DNA from: Mya arenaria
Taxonomy: Eukaryota; Mollusca; Bivalvia; Myida; Myidae
Assembly (NCBI RefSeq): GCF_026914265.1
Contig: NC_069134.1
Location: 8,177,758 to 8,241,757, forward strand
Reading direction: 5' to 3'
DNA: 64,000 nucleotides
Under the pieces are notes generated by a model that saw only the letters and a list, made by a program, of their open reading frames with translations, was not told the origin of the DNA and did not search any database. Positions 29,782 through 40,836 of the stretch are shown piece after piece. Position numbers and translations under genes: made by a program. Position 1 is the stretch's first letter; every line of letters starts with the position of its first letter.

Positions 29782-32700
29782 ATGTCGTCGCTGGGAGAAG
29801 CGCAGAAAGAGTTGAAAGAGTTATTGAATTCAAAACCTACCAGTATCGCACCATTGCCATTTATTCGTGTTTTGTCCGTCTTAAAAATTCCAGAAGGCTC
29901 ATCAACAAAGCTGACAACATTAAAAACAGTTGAAGCTGCAAAAGCTGGATTTACTGGTGGTAGGTGAAGGTCAAGAATCGGATGGTTTTGGTGTCAAAAA
30001 AACTCTTTATAAAGTGTTGTTGTTTTTTGGTTATGAGATACTGTTATGAGAATACTTACGTTGTTCCAACTGTCATTATTTCAAAAACCGCCAAAATCGA
30101 AGGACTTGCCATAAACAATTTTGTAAAATTTCCGAGAACCAGGTTTACCAGTAGTATGTGTAGACAATGCAAGTATCATTCAAAGTTGTGTTTCATTGGA
30201 TATGTCAATGAAGTTCATGCTTGCCACAATCACAGTATATTGGTTCAGTCTGCTTGTTTTTTTTACATTAATCATCAAATTTGATTGACCAAAAAACAAG
30301 CTGGAAATATACTAAATCATTAATTTGCTAAAAAAACAACATGTAGCAATAATTTTAAAACGGATACATTAAAATAAATAATGAATTAAAACTGCTTCAT
30401 ATTTCGGTACTCCAAGGACAAAAATGGCAGTCCTTTACTGTGCGATTAATTAGGTAATTTTCATGCAGATTGGTAGTATCTTGAAAAAAAATATCATTTG
30501 GTCTTGAATCCTGCATAGTCTAAAATTATAGACATGTTATACGGGATTCTTCCAATCCCTAACTTCTAAACGGGTTTGTGCAAAAACCGGGGTGTTTTGA
30601 AAAATATTGAAATTGTATACAGTGAAATATTGTATGGTTTAAATTGATCATAAAGGTTTATATTCATATTTTACCATGTAAGTGAAAAGTTATTTTGCAC
30701 AAAACAAGCATTTAATGCATTAAAACCTATTACTTACCTTTCCAATAAAACGAAAGTTGACTGACACAGACAACAATTATGCCAAGTGGAACAACTCGAC
30801 CCAATCGTAATTACTCTGCCACATCCGACAAGCTTTGAGATAGACCTCTTAAATACAATCGTAACAACTCGTCCATGGCCGAAATGTTCCGATTGTTTAA
30901 AAATTGTGCCCAGAAGCCTTGCAGGTACCCTTCATGTATATATCACTATGTTTTGACAGCAAGAAATGAAAAAAAACACGTCAAACTCATAATTATTCTT
31001 AGGATATGACATTTTTATGTATGGAACTGATATATAATAACATAATCTGGTAATATTTCTTGTTTTTATGATATTTTTTAGATGTTAAATGCTTTAACCC
31101 GGAATCCCGATCGGAATAACTACCCACTTTTGATACTAAACAATTTGTACGTGAAGGATTTGCCATATCAAAAAACGTAAAAAAATCCGTAAAAGTACAA
31201 TTATTTGGACTATAGTATGCAGTGCTGATGGAAAATGTGGGCATTTGATGGGAATTTTATCAGCAGTTTGTCCTCACAGGATGAGGATTTTACCCGGGAC
31301 TGACTGGACCGAAACTCAAAGTCCCTGCTCCGGAATTGGGGGAGCCCTGGTAACAATTGACTGGTGCATAAGACTGGCATTCAATTTCAGTGTGTTTTTT
31401 AAAGCCTGTAATTGCTTCCAACTGGCTCCAAACTAACATAAACACACCTTTAATTCCAGTGAACATTTATTAGACAATGTTTGACTGTGACATGTTTTAT
31501 ACTTTACTATTATAATTGTCCATTTCAGGGGTGTTATCAGGACTATGGGTCACAATAATGGATCAGAAATATGAGGTATCTACAACGTTTACCTTCAGGA
31601 AGAAGGCCCTCGTGGATAACGCAGTTCGTTCTGGTGTAGCTGGAAGTAGGTTTTTTACATAATTGAAATTCTTATACATGTGCATATATTTTAAAACATT
31701 CAACATCGAGGACTTGGCACCAACAGCACCTAATTAGTGTGAAATCATATATCTGGTAAACTGTTTGCCAGAAAATTCTAAATTTTAATGTTTCATGACA
31801 TAGAAAACACTATTTTATTGAATATAAGATCTAAATTTTAATGTTTCATGACATAAAACACACTATTTTATTGAATATAAATATGTTAAATGCTTGAACT
31901 AAAGTAAATTTATGTTCTGTTCTTTTCTGCTGAGATATTGTCATGGCCTTCAGCCCGCTCATGTCATTAGCAATGTCAAGCAGTATTTTTACAATGGCCA
32001 TTCAAGATTTTCACAAGACTTGTTTTATCAGTGTCACTGTGACACAGTGCATGTGTGGCAAGGCCTTAAACCCAGCCTAAAATATTAAGTTATACCTTTG
32101 ACTGACTGAGAAATGCTGTTGTCAATGGCTGGCAGTGAACTTGCTCCTGTATATATTCTCTTATTTTTGTTCTTGATTTTTCTAAAATTAATTGAATGTT
32201 GTTATAACAATAAGAAAAAAAAATATGGGAAGTGGGCTGAATATGGAAAGACAAGTGGTCTGAATATGGAAAGTGGGCTGGATATGGAATGTGAGCTTTA
32301 AGTAGGCTGTATATGACTTGACTGGATATGTCAATGGCAAACTTTATACTGGTAAGCTGAATATGGTTAGTGGGTTAAATAAAGCATTCTGAATATGGAA
32401 AGTGTCTTAAAGTGTACTGCATAGGATAAATGGGCTAAATATGGTAAGTCTGCTTAATATGGTAAGTGTGCCAAATACGGCTAGTAGGCTGTCAATGGGC
32501 TGAATATGGCAAGTGTGCTGAAAATGTTAAGTGTGCTGTAAGTGAGCTGAGTAAAATAAGTATGCTGAATATGATAAGTGGGCTGTAGTGTGCTGAGTAA
32601 AACAAGTATGTTGAATATGTTAAGTGGGCTGTAGTGTGCTGAGTAAAACAAGTATGCTGAATATGTTAAGTGGGCTGTAGTGTGCTGAGTAAAATAAGTA

Positions 32701-35700
32701 TGCTGAATATGATAAGTGGGCTGTAAGTGAGCTGAGTAAAATAAGTATGCTGAATATGAAAAGTGGGCTGTAGTGTGCTGAGTAAAACAAGTATGCTGAA
32801 TATGTTAAGTGGGCTGTAGTGTGCTGAGTAAAACAAGTATGCTGAATATGATAAGTGGGCTGTAGTGTGCTGAGTAAAACAAGTGTGCTGAATATGATAA
32901 GTGGGCTGTAGTGTGCTGAGTAAAACAAGTATGCTAAATATGATAAGAGGGCTGTAGTGTGCTGAGTGAAACAAGTATGCTGAATATGAAAAGTGGGCTG
33001 TAGTGTGCTGAGTAAAACAAGTATGCTGAATATGATAAGTGGGCTGTAGTGTGCTGAGTAAAACAAGTATGCTGAATATGATAAGTGGGCTGTTGTGTGC
33101 TGAGTAAAACAAGTATGATGAATATGATAAGTGGGCTGTAGTATGCTGAGTAAAATAAGTATGCTGAATATGATAAGTGGGCTTTAAGTGAGCTGAGTAA
33201 AATAAGTATGCTGAATATGAAAAGTGGGCTGCAGTGTGCTGAGTGAAACAAGTATGCTGAATATGATAAGTGGGCTGTAAGTGAGCTGAATAAAATAAGT
33301 ATGCTGAATATGATAAGTGGGCTGTAGTGTGCTGAGTAAAACAAGTGTGCTGAATATGATAAGTGGGCTGTAGTGTGCTAAGTAAAACAAGTATGCTGAA
33401 TATGTTTAGTGGGCTTACAATAGTAAGTAGGCTGTAATTGTGCTGAATAAGGCAAGTGTGCTGAATATGAAAAGTGGGCTGAATATGGAAAGTGGGCTGA
33501 ATATGGAAAGTGGGCTGAATATGGAAAGTGTGCTGAATATGGAAAGTGGGCTGAATAAGGCAAAAGGGCTGAATAAAGCAAGTGTGCTGAATATGGAAAG
33601 TGGACTGAATATGGAAAGTGTGCTAGGGGGCTGAATGTGGAAAGTGGGCTGTGAGTGGGCTGAATATGGAAAGTTTTATATAGCAGGCCTTGTTGGATGG
33701 AAATGATGGCAAGCATTTGTACAAGCCTTAGTGTGTGTTCATTCAAAATTCTTATTTTAATGACTGCCTACAATACTGACTTAACAAGGACTTAAGTTTA
33801 TGTATCAAACCCTTTGTTAAAACAATGACTCTTAAATATTTAAGAATATGCCGGAACTTGAAAGGTTATCATTTAGAAATACAAAGTTTTATTAATTCTG
33901 GTTCATATTCAAAATCTTTTTTTTTCATTTGTACATGCATGAAAACTAGCCATAGGGACTTTCATTTAATCATAATATGCAAACCTACAATAACACAAGT
34001 TTATTTTTTCATTTCTCTATTTTTCAGTAATACTGGGTGGCACATTTGTGGGAGCAATGGAAGCCTTGGCCAGACTGAGGAATGGGAAAAGCGACGCCCT
34101 CAACGCCTTTGGAGCTGCCTTTGCCTGTGTTGCCCCGTTTGCTATATACAGTGGGTGTCTTTTATTTCATTTTTATGTTCCCCTAAGCGAGAAACATATA
34201 GTCTTCACCAGGGCCGTAACAAATAGTCTCCACTTGGGCCGTACATCCTTCCATTTGTCCATCACACCATTTTCAGTAGAATGACTTCAGAACTAATAAT
34301 AGGATAGATATAAAACTGTATATACTATAGATAAATGACAGTCGGAGTAAGCGCATTAATGACACAAGAACAATCATGCATATGTTTTTAGTTATCTCCT
34401 CCGTGATTTTTTTGTGTGCAATTTACTGTCTTTTAAAGGCTGTTTCCTCTTGCGAAAAACTGTTCATTTTGCCCAAAATTTTATATTTTTTCCCAACGCG
34501 ATAAATGTAGATTACATAAACAAAAAAAAGCAATGTATATTTGCCATTATATTAGCTATTATGGCCTGATTTTGTATTTTTCCCAAAGTCATCTTTTTTC
34601 CCAATTTGCAAGGCACAGTCGGTATAAATGATTCCCTAAAAAATCACTGAATTGTGTCTGTGAAAAACTAAGCATGTACAAACTAGAAGCGCCGCAATGC
34701 GACGAAACCAGGTTTTTGTTTTGGGCAATCAGAAATTATAGCCAATTAATTTGTTGTATGACTTTATCTTTACTTTTATCAAAAAGAGAAGTAACTGAAA
34801 ATTACTCTAATTAAGTTTCTTATGTGTAAAGAGACGTAACTGAAAATTACTCTAATTAAGTATCTTATGTGTTTAGTTTCGCTGCAACATTCATACTAAG
34901 TCTCATGTGACCTATTTATTTTGCATATGACAATGATTTAACTTTCTGCAAGCCAACATCACTGAATACCAATGACAATTTATTTTTACAAAGCAAAATG
35001 TTTAATCTGATTATTAACACTTTTATAAAATGCAAATGTCAATTTCAATGAAAATTCACTGTTTGCTGAGCAATATTTGAGAAATTGGTGAACATATTTA
35101 AAATCATATTCAATGTTAACACACTCTTATTTTGTCACACCAAGTTTTATCAATATCTATCAATGCTAACTAAAGTTATTTGGCGGACACCATTTTTAAA
35201 TATTAGTAACAGTGACCTTTGACCCCACCCCCCTCAAAAGCAATCCCAAGCTAGCTCTTTACATAAGCTACCCACACACCAAGTTTAATCAATATCTATC
35301 AATGCTATCAAAAGTTATTTGGCAAAAAACATTTTTCTATTTCAAGTAACAGTGACATTGACCGTAGCCCATCCCCACTCAAAAGCAATCCCAAGCTAGC
35401 TCTTCAGATGCTACCTACACACCAAGTTTCATCAATATCTGTAAATGCTAACATGTTATTGGGCAGAAACCATTTTTCTAATTTTAGTAACAGGCGACCT
35501 TGACCTTAGCCCCACCCCCCTTAACAGCAATCCCAAGCTAGCGATGTACATAAGCTACCTACATACCAAGTTTCATCAATATCGGTCAATGCTAACTAAA
35601 GTTATTGGGCAGAAACCATTTTTCTATTTTAAGTAACAGTGACCTTGACCATTTTTCTATTTTAAGTAATAGTGACCTTGACCTTAGCCCCTCCCCACTC

Positions 35701-36666
35701 AAAAGCAATCCCAAGCTAGCTCTTCACATAAGCAACTTACACACCAAGTTTCGTCAATATCTATCAATGCTAACTAAAGTTATTGAGCAGAAACCATTTT
35801 TCTATTTTTAGTAACAGTGACCTTGACCTTAGCCCCACCCCCCTCAAAAGCAATCCCAAGCTAGCTCTTCCTATAAGCTACCTACACACCAATTTTCATC
35901 AATATCTATCAATGCTAACTAAAGTTATTGAACAGAAACCAATGTTTGACGCCCGTCCGCCCGCCCGCCCAACGACAACCTCATTCTAATTACCCGGTTT
36001 TCGTTGAAAACCTGGTTAAAAATGGTTTTTAAAAATATATAGTTGGCAATTAGAGCAAGTGCAGTGCACAAAAACCATTATCCTGTTGAACATGTTTCTT
36101 ATTAAAGTTATTTCCCTTTCTCCAGAGATTTTTGGAAATGTGTGTTTTTCGAGGCCCTATCTTGGAAAACAGTCATGTATGATTGACTTTCCAAAGTGGT
36201 CAATTGTATATGGAATAATTTATCAGTTGTTCTTTTCCTTAACTGTCTGCTTTAAAGTAAAAAAAAGTAGTCACACTGAAATATATATTTAATTATCAAC
36301 AGCTATGAAATAAGTTTGTTTATAATAAAATATTTCAAAAGTAAACATCTCTGTTTTATTAATACTTAGTACTACAAAACTAAGTTACCTAGTATTATTT
36401 AATATAATTGTATGCATATTTGTTTTGTTTTTCTTACAGGGCGTAACCCAATGATGTTTTTAGCAGCCGGCATTACATGGGGCTCCATTGCCGGAGCTTT
36501 AAGACTTGCCAGTGGATCTGAATACTCTTCCTTTTTGAAGCGTGAACCCGATGCTCCGTCACAGCCCAGTATCTACCCTGAAACAGTTGTATACTTTGAA
36601 AATCTGAAACGTGAAATGGCATTTAGAAAGAAGCAGCAAGAAATGAATGAGGCGTGTACGAAATAG
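29782..36666 (+). CDS. NDUFA11: Tim17-like mitochondrial inner-membrane protein, NDUFA11-like, complete
   Basis: Four exons: 29782-29959, 31529-31645, 34028-34150 and 36440-36666. All introns are phase 1, giving 214 residues. Residues 1-45 are hydrophilic (MSSLGEAQKELKELLNSKPT). Residues about 54-72 (AAKAGFTGGVLSGLWVTIMD), 92-110 (GVAGIILGGTFVGAMEALAR), 118-137 (ALNAFGAAFACVAPFAIY) and 144-165 (MFLAAGITWGSIAGALRLAS) are glycine/alanine-rich membrane segments typical of the Tim17/22/23 and NDUFA11 (B14.7) fold. The tail is charged (ENLKREMAFRKKQQEMNEAC). NDUFA11 is an accessory subunit in the membrane arm of complex I. Spacing of the middle helices fits it better than Tim17 or Tim23, but the human protein is shorter (141 residues) and similarity is low, so another Tim17-family member such as TIMMDC1 is possible. 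The exon 3 donor was chosen to keep the frame (TACA|GTGGGT). Confidence 0.72.
30513..31215. repeat. Local direct duplication, copy 2
   Basis: The partner of 27416-28225, in the same orientation, lying in intron 1 of the NDUFA11-like gene. By eye most blocks match well with scattered substitutions. This copy lacks about 90 bases present in copy 1. Confidence 0.8.
32225..33680. repeat. Minisatellite with 46-bp and 18-bp units
   Basis: The centre (about 32520-33415) is built of a 46-bp unit containing 'gctgagtaaaacaagtatgc' and 'tgaatatgataagtgggctg'. The flanks (32225-32300 and 33460-33680) are built of an 18-bp unit 'ggaaagtgggctgaatat' that looks like the ancestral half. It lies in intron 2 of the NDUFA11-like gene. 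Long minus-strand frames over it arise because the unit has no minus-strand stop in any frame; they are not genes. Confidence 0.95.
34686..36020. mobile_element. Element with internal ~127-bp tandem units, plus orientation
   Basis: It begins 'ctagaagcgccgcaatgcga' followed by 'cgaaaccaggtttttg', and ends near 'ttttcgttgaaaacctggtt'; the 'accaggttt' / 'aaacctggtt' pair forms short terminal inverted repeats. Five to six tandem units share 'accaagtttcatcaatatct', 'aatgctaactaaagttattg', 'agtaacagtgaccttgacct' and 'aaaagcaatcccaagctagc'. A copy in the opposite orientation lies at 38440-40412. It lies in intron 3 of the NDUFA11-like gene. No protein frame is conserved. Confidence 0.75.
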
Positions 36667-36892
36667 ATTTTGGAAGGGATGACAGCAGGGAATAGATTTG
36701 TGACTATAAGTGTTGAGAAGCTTCTGTGCAGGGTTTTCATTGGTCTCCATCATGTGAAACTTAATGGCTGTTAGAGAGCTATGTAACAACTTATTTATAT
36801 ACTGAAAGCTGCAGATAATAGACTTTAATATCGTCATATTGAAATATGTTAGAAAAGGAGACAATATTTAGTGTTTAACTGTTTTCAGAAAT

Positions 36893-36898
36893 AATAAA
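36893..36898 (+). terminator. Candidate poly(A) signal of the NDUFA11-like gene
   Basis: AATAAA lies 227 bp downstream of the stop codon, a normal 3' UTR length. Confidence 0.55.
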
Positions 36899-37144
36899 AT
36901 GTTTTGATTAGGAAATAGAAATTTTAATTGAATATATTCCTTTCTGATTTATTTCATGCCTTGCTGAAAAAATGCATATCTTAAAGGATGGGAATTTTCT
37001 GCATTGTTTTACACCCATCATTGTATAGAAATCATGTTATCCTGTCCATGGTTCAATCTTACATTTTTTGTCAGTCCATTTTTGGAGTCTTTATACACAC
37101 ATTTACTATGATTGATATTAGCTAAGAAAAATGTTTTGTTAAAT

Positions 37145-38420
37145 AGAGCATAGGAAAATGTGTTCTGTCATGGTCACTTTATTGAGCAGAGGCCAATGCA
37201 TTGGGTCATGGTCACTTCATAAACCAATGGGGTAATTTGTTAGGACAGTGTCACTTCGTAGAGCAGAGAGAAATGTGTTCGGTCATGGTCACTTTATTGA
37301 GCAGAGGGCAATGTGTAGGGTCAAGGTCACTTCATAGAGCAAAGGGGTAATTTGTTAGGGCAGTGTCACTTCATAGAGCAGAGGATTATGTGATCTGTCA
37401 TCGTCGTTTTATTGGCCAAAGGCCAATGCATTAGGTCAAGGTCACTTCATAGAGCAAAGGGGTAATTTGTTAGGGCAGTGTCACTTCATAGAGCAGAGTA
37501 TTATGTGTTCTGTCATGGTCACTTTATTGGCCAGAGGCCAATGCATTAGTTCAAGGTCACTTCATAGAGCAAAGGGGTAATTTGTTAGGACAGTGTCACT
37601 TCGTAGAGCAGAGAGAAATGTGTTCTGTCATGGTCACTTTATTGAGCAGAGGGCAATTTGTAAGGTCAAGGTCACTTCATTGAGCAAAGGGGTAATTTGT
37701 TAGGTCATGGTCACTTTATAGAGCAGATGGCAATTTGTAAGGTCAAGGTCACTTCACAGAGCAAAAAGGTAATGTGTTCTGTCATGGTCACTTTATTGAG
37801 CAGAGGCCAATGCATTGGGTCATGGTCACTTCATAAACCAAAGGGGTAATTTGTTAGGACAGTGTCACTTCGTAGAGCAGAGAGAAAAGTTAGGTCATGG
37901 TCACTTTATAGAGCAGATGGCAGTTTGTAAGGTCAAGGTCACTTCACAGAGCAAAAAGGTAATGTGTGAAGTCATGGTCACTTTATTGAGCAGAGCGCAA
38001 TTTGTAGGGTCATGGTCACTTTATAGAGCAAAGGAGTAATGTGTTAGGTCATGGTCACTTCAGAGAGCAGAGGGTAATGTGTAAGGTCAAGGTCACTTAA
38101 CAGAGCAAAAGGGTAATGTGTTAAGTCATATCACTCTATAGAGCATGTGTAAGGTCATGGTCTTTGTATAGAGCAAAGTGTATTGTGTTTGGTTTAGGTA
38201 ACTTTACAGAGCAGAGGGCAATTTGTTAGGTCATGGTCACTTTATAGAGTGGAGAGCAATGTGTTTACAGTTTGGTGAAGATCACATTATAGAGCAGAGG
38301 GTAGTGCAATAGATCAAGGTAACTTTATAGAGTAGTGGGCATTGTGTTAGGTCATGGCCACTTTATAGAGTTGAGGGTATAATGTGGTCGGTCAATGTAT
38401 AGAGCATAGGCCAATTTGTG
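37145..38420. repeat. ~38-bp minisatellite with higher-order structure
   Basis: About 33 units of roughly 38 bp contain 'gtcatggtcactttattgag' or 'gtcaaggtcacttcatagag' followed by 'cagagggcaatttgtaag' variants. Blocks of three subtypes repeat together, so a ~115-bp higher-order period is visible from 37200 to 37600. The array decays after about 38150. It lies downstream of the NDUFA11-like gene. Confidence 0.93.
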
Positions 38421-38439
38421 GTAATGGGCATCAATCATT

Positions 38440-40412
38440 GGTTTTACCACCAAATAAGCTACCATTGATGGACACTGTAATGAAAGTTGGTGTGTAGGTA
38501 ACTTATGTGAAGAGCTAGCTAGGGATTGCCTTCAAGAGGGTAGGGGTCAAAGTCACTGTTGCTAAAAATAGAAACAAGAGGCCCAAAAGGGCCTATGCTC
38601 TACTGGCATGGCTTTTGTGGTCATATCAATCCAGAGCATGTATGTATGGGTAAAAGGCAACAGACGTATAGTTTATGTTTTGTGTTTGGGTTACCTAAAA
38701 ACGTAGCACATTCAACATCTGAGCCCAGAAAGTATTGTAAGCAGATTAGTTGCATGAGCTATTTTAATATGTGCCAAGTAAAAGTCATCTGACAAAAAAA
38801 AATGCTTTCAAAACTGTACTCATAGTAAAAAATTCTGTAGTTTTAAAAGTTAAAAAAAGTTGGTCAAAGTCAAGGGCATCCTAGGACAACATTGATCAAT
38901 TTGAACAAACATTCACAATCAATTGTGCTGAGATGGATGCACGAACACACAAAAAGATTTTCAAACCTTTCCAGATTTATGTTTACCAAACCTGTGAACC
39001 CTGGGTGTGGCCAGTAATGACACCAGGTGCATAACTTAAACATTCACAACCAATTTTGTTAAGATGAATGCGCAAACTACAGAACTTAAAGCTAAAAAAT
39101 GGCCTTTGGGCTTTCAACAAGAACAAGGCAGAGTAATTCACAAAATCAGCTGCAGAAGCAAAAAGCAAATTGTCTCTCAAAATCCTAGACTTGCAAATTG
39201 TCTCCCTTAACTCTAGACTTGAATTTACATGTACATGTAAACTTGGCTAAAAATAGAATTCACTCATGCAGACCTGGCTAAAAATAGAAAGCATTTCTTT
39301 GAAACTTTCATGGCCCATAATCTAGGCATTCATGGGCGGATCTGGCTGGTTTTCGAAAGGAACCGAGCTTTAATCTATATCTAGATACTGTACAAGTTTC
39401 ATCGAGATACAATCAAAACTGAAGACTGTATCCTGTTCACAACCAATTGTTTACACAATAGCATTTTTTTATACTATCAAGGGCCATAATCTAGGCATGC
39501 ATGGGCGGATCTGGCTGGTTTTCGAAAGGAACCCAGCTCTAATGGATATCTAGATACTGTACAAGTTTCATCAAGATACAATCAAAACTGAAGACTGTAT
39601 CGTGTTCACAAGCAATTGTTTACAGACGCACGACCGCACGGATGCACATACTACGTACACATTACCATCGCATAAGCTCTTCTGGCCTTTGGCCAGTAGA
39701 GCTAAAAATGGTTTCTGCTCAATCTTAGTAAGAATTGATGGATAGTGATGGAATTTTGTTTTATAGGTAGCTAAAATGAAGTGCTAGCTTGGAATTGCTT
39801 TTGAGGATGGCTAGATCAAAGATCACTGTAAATAAAAATAGAAAAATGGTTTCCGCCCATGAACTTGAGTTACAATTAATGGATAGTAATGCAGGTCGGT
39901 GTGTATGTAGGTTATGTGAAAAGCTAGCTTTGGACTGCTTTTGAAGGGGATGGAGTAAGGGTCAAGGTCACTTACTTTAAATGGAAAAATGACAGAAGCA
40001 TTGGTTTATGCCCAATAACTTACATTGATGGATAGTAATTAAAGTTGGTGTGTAGATAGCTTATGTGAAAAGCTAGCTTATGGTTTCTTTTGAGGAGGAC
40101 CAGGTCAAGGTCACTGTTATTTAAAATAGAAAAAAAGGTTTCCAAACAATATCTTATTAAAGTTAGAATTGATTGATAGTGGTAAAAGTAGGTGTGAAGT
40201 AAGCCTATGTGAAGAGCTAGCTTTGGAGTGTTTCTGAGGGGGATGGGGTCAAGGCCAATGCCACAGTTACTTTAATTAGAAAAATAGTTTTTGCCCAACT
40301 ACCTGAGGCTGCTACTTTTTCCAAACTCATCCAAGAAATGAATTGGCTATAATTTCTGATTGCCCACAATCCATATCAAAAACCTGGTTTTGTCGCGTTG
40401 CGGCGTTTCTAG
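38440..40412. mobile_element. Inverted copy of the 34686-36020 element, interrupted by a nested insertion
   Basis: The right end 'aaacctggttttgtcgcgtt' followed by 'gcggcgtttctag' is the inverse of the left end of the 34686 element. Units with 'agttggtgtgtag', 'tatgtgaagagctagct' and 'ggtcaaggtcact' are the inverse of its internal units. The sequence breaks at about 38572 and resumes at about 39709, with the 1.14-kb copy B element between. Confidence 0.75.
38572..39708. mobile_element. Dispersed element, copy B (complete ends)
   Basis: The left end reads 'caagaggcccaaaagggcc' then 'tatgctctactggc'; the right end reads 'gctcttctggcctttggcca' then 'gtagagcta'. The motif 'gctctactggc' is inverted at the right end as 'gccagtagagc', so the element has short terminal inverted repeats. 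An internal ~170-bp segment starting 'ggcccataatctaggcat' is present twice (about 39307 and 39478), against once in copy A. It is nested inside another element. No transposase is encoded. Confidence 0.8.
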
Positions 40413-40504
40413 TATAAAAACATTTACTGAGGGTTGAGTTCACATATTCTTAAATCATAACTGGTTATTGTTGGATATATCTTACAGATGAGTTCATGTA
40501 TTTT

Positions 40505-40822
40505 TAGATCGACTATTTGAAGAATAAGGAGAGCTTTACTACTTACCCTGGCGTCGGCGTCACACTTTGTTAAGGTTTTGCATTTAAGACTTTATCTCTG
40601 CCAATACAACACATATTGCATTGAAACTTTGGATATGTGTTTCCAACTATCTAACCATCTTAATAAATAAAGTTTGATAACATTATTGTAAATATATCAA
40701 CTAGGAAATTCAGGTTACGGTCTTGCATGTAAGCACACATAGCTTAATATATCAGCAACTACTTGATGTATCACACTGAGACTTTACACAATGGTTCTCA
40801 ACTATCCAACCTACTTAAATAG
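40505..40822. mobile_element. Truncated inverted copy of the 20331-21045 element
   Basis: It begins 'gatcgactatttgaagaata' and contains 'cgtcggcgtcacac', 'ttaaggttttgcat', 'cagcaactacttgatgtatc' and 'actatccaacctacttaa', the reverse complement of the right part of the 20331 element. It stops where the 37-bp minisatellite begins. Confidence 0.65.
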
Positions 40823-40836
40823 CCTAGTAAAAAAAA

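Noticed and set aside
32620..33746. Minus-strand frames with YSAHYSPLIIFSILVLLSTL repeats
   Set aside because: Produced by the 46-bp and 18-bp minisatellite inside an intron of the NDUFA11-like gene.
33825..34284. Plus-strand frames of 133 and 78 codons around 34030-34150
   Set aside because: Only the 34028-34150 part in the IILGGTFVGAMEALA frame is coding, as exon 3 of the NDUFA11-like gene; the rest is intron or shadow.
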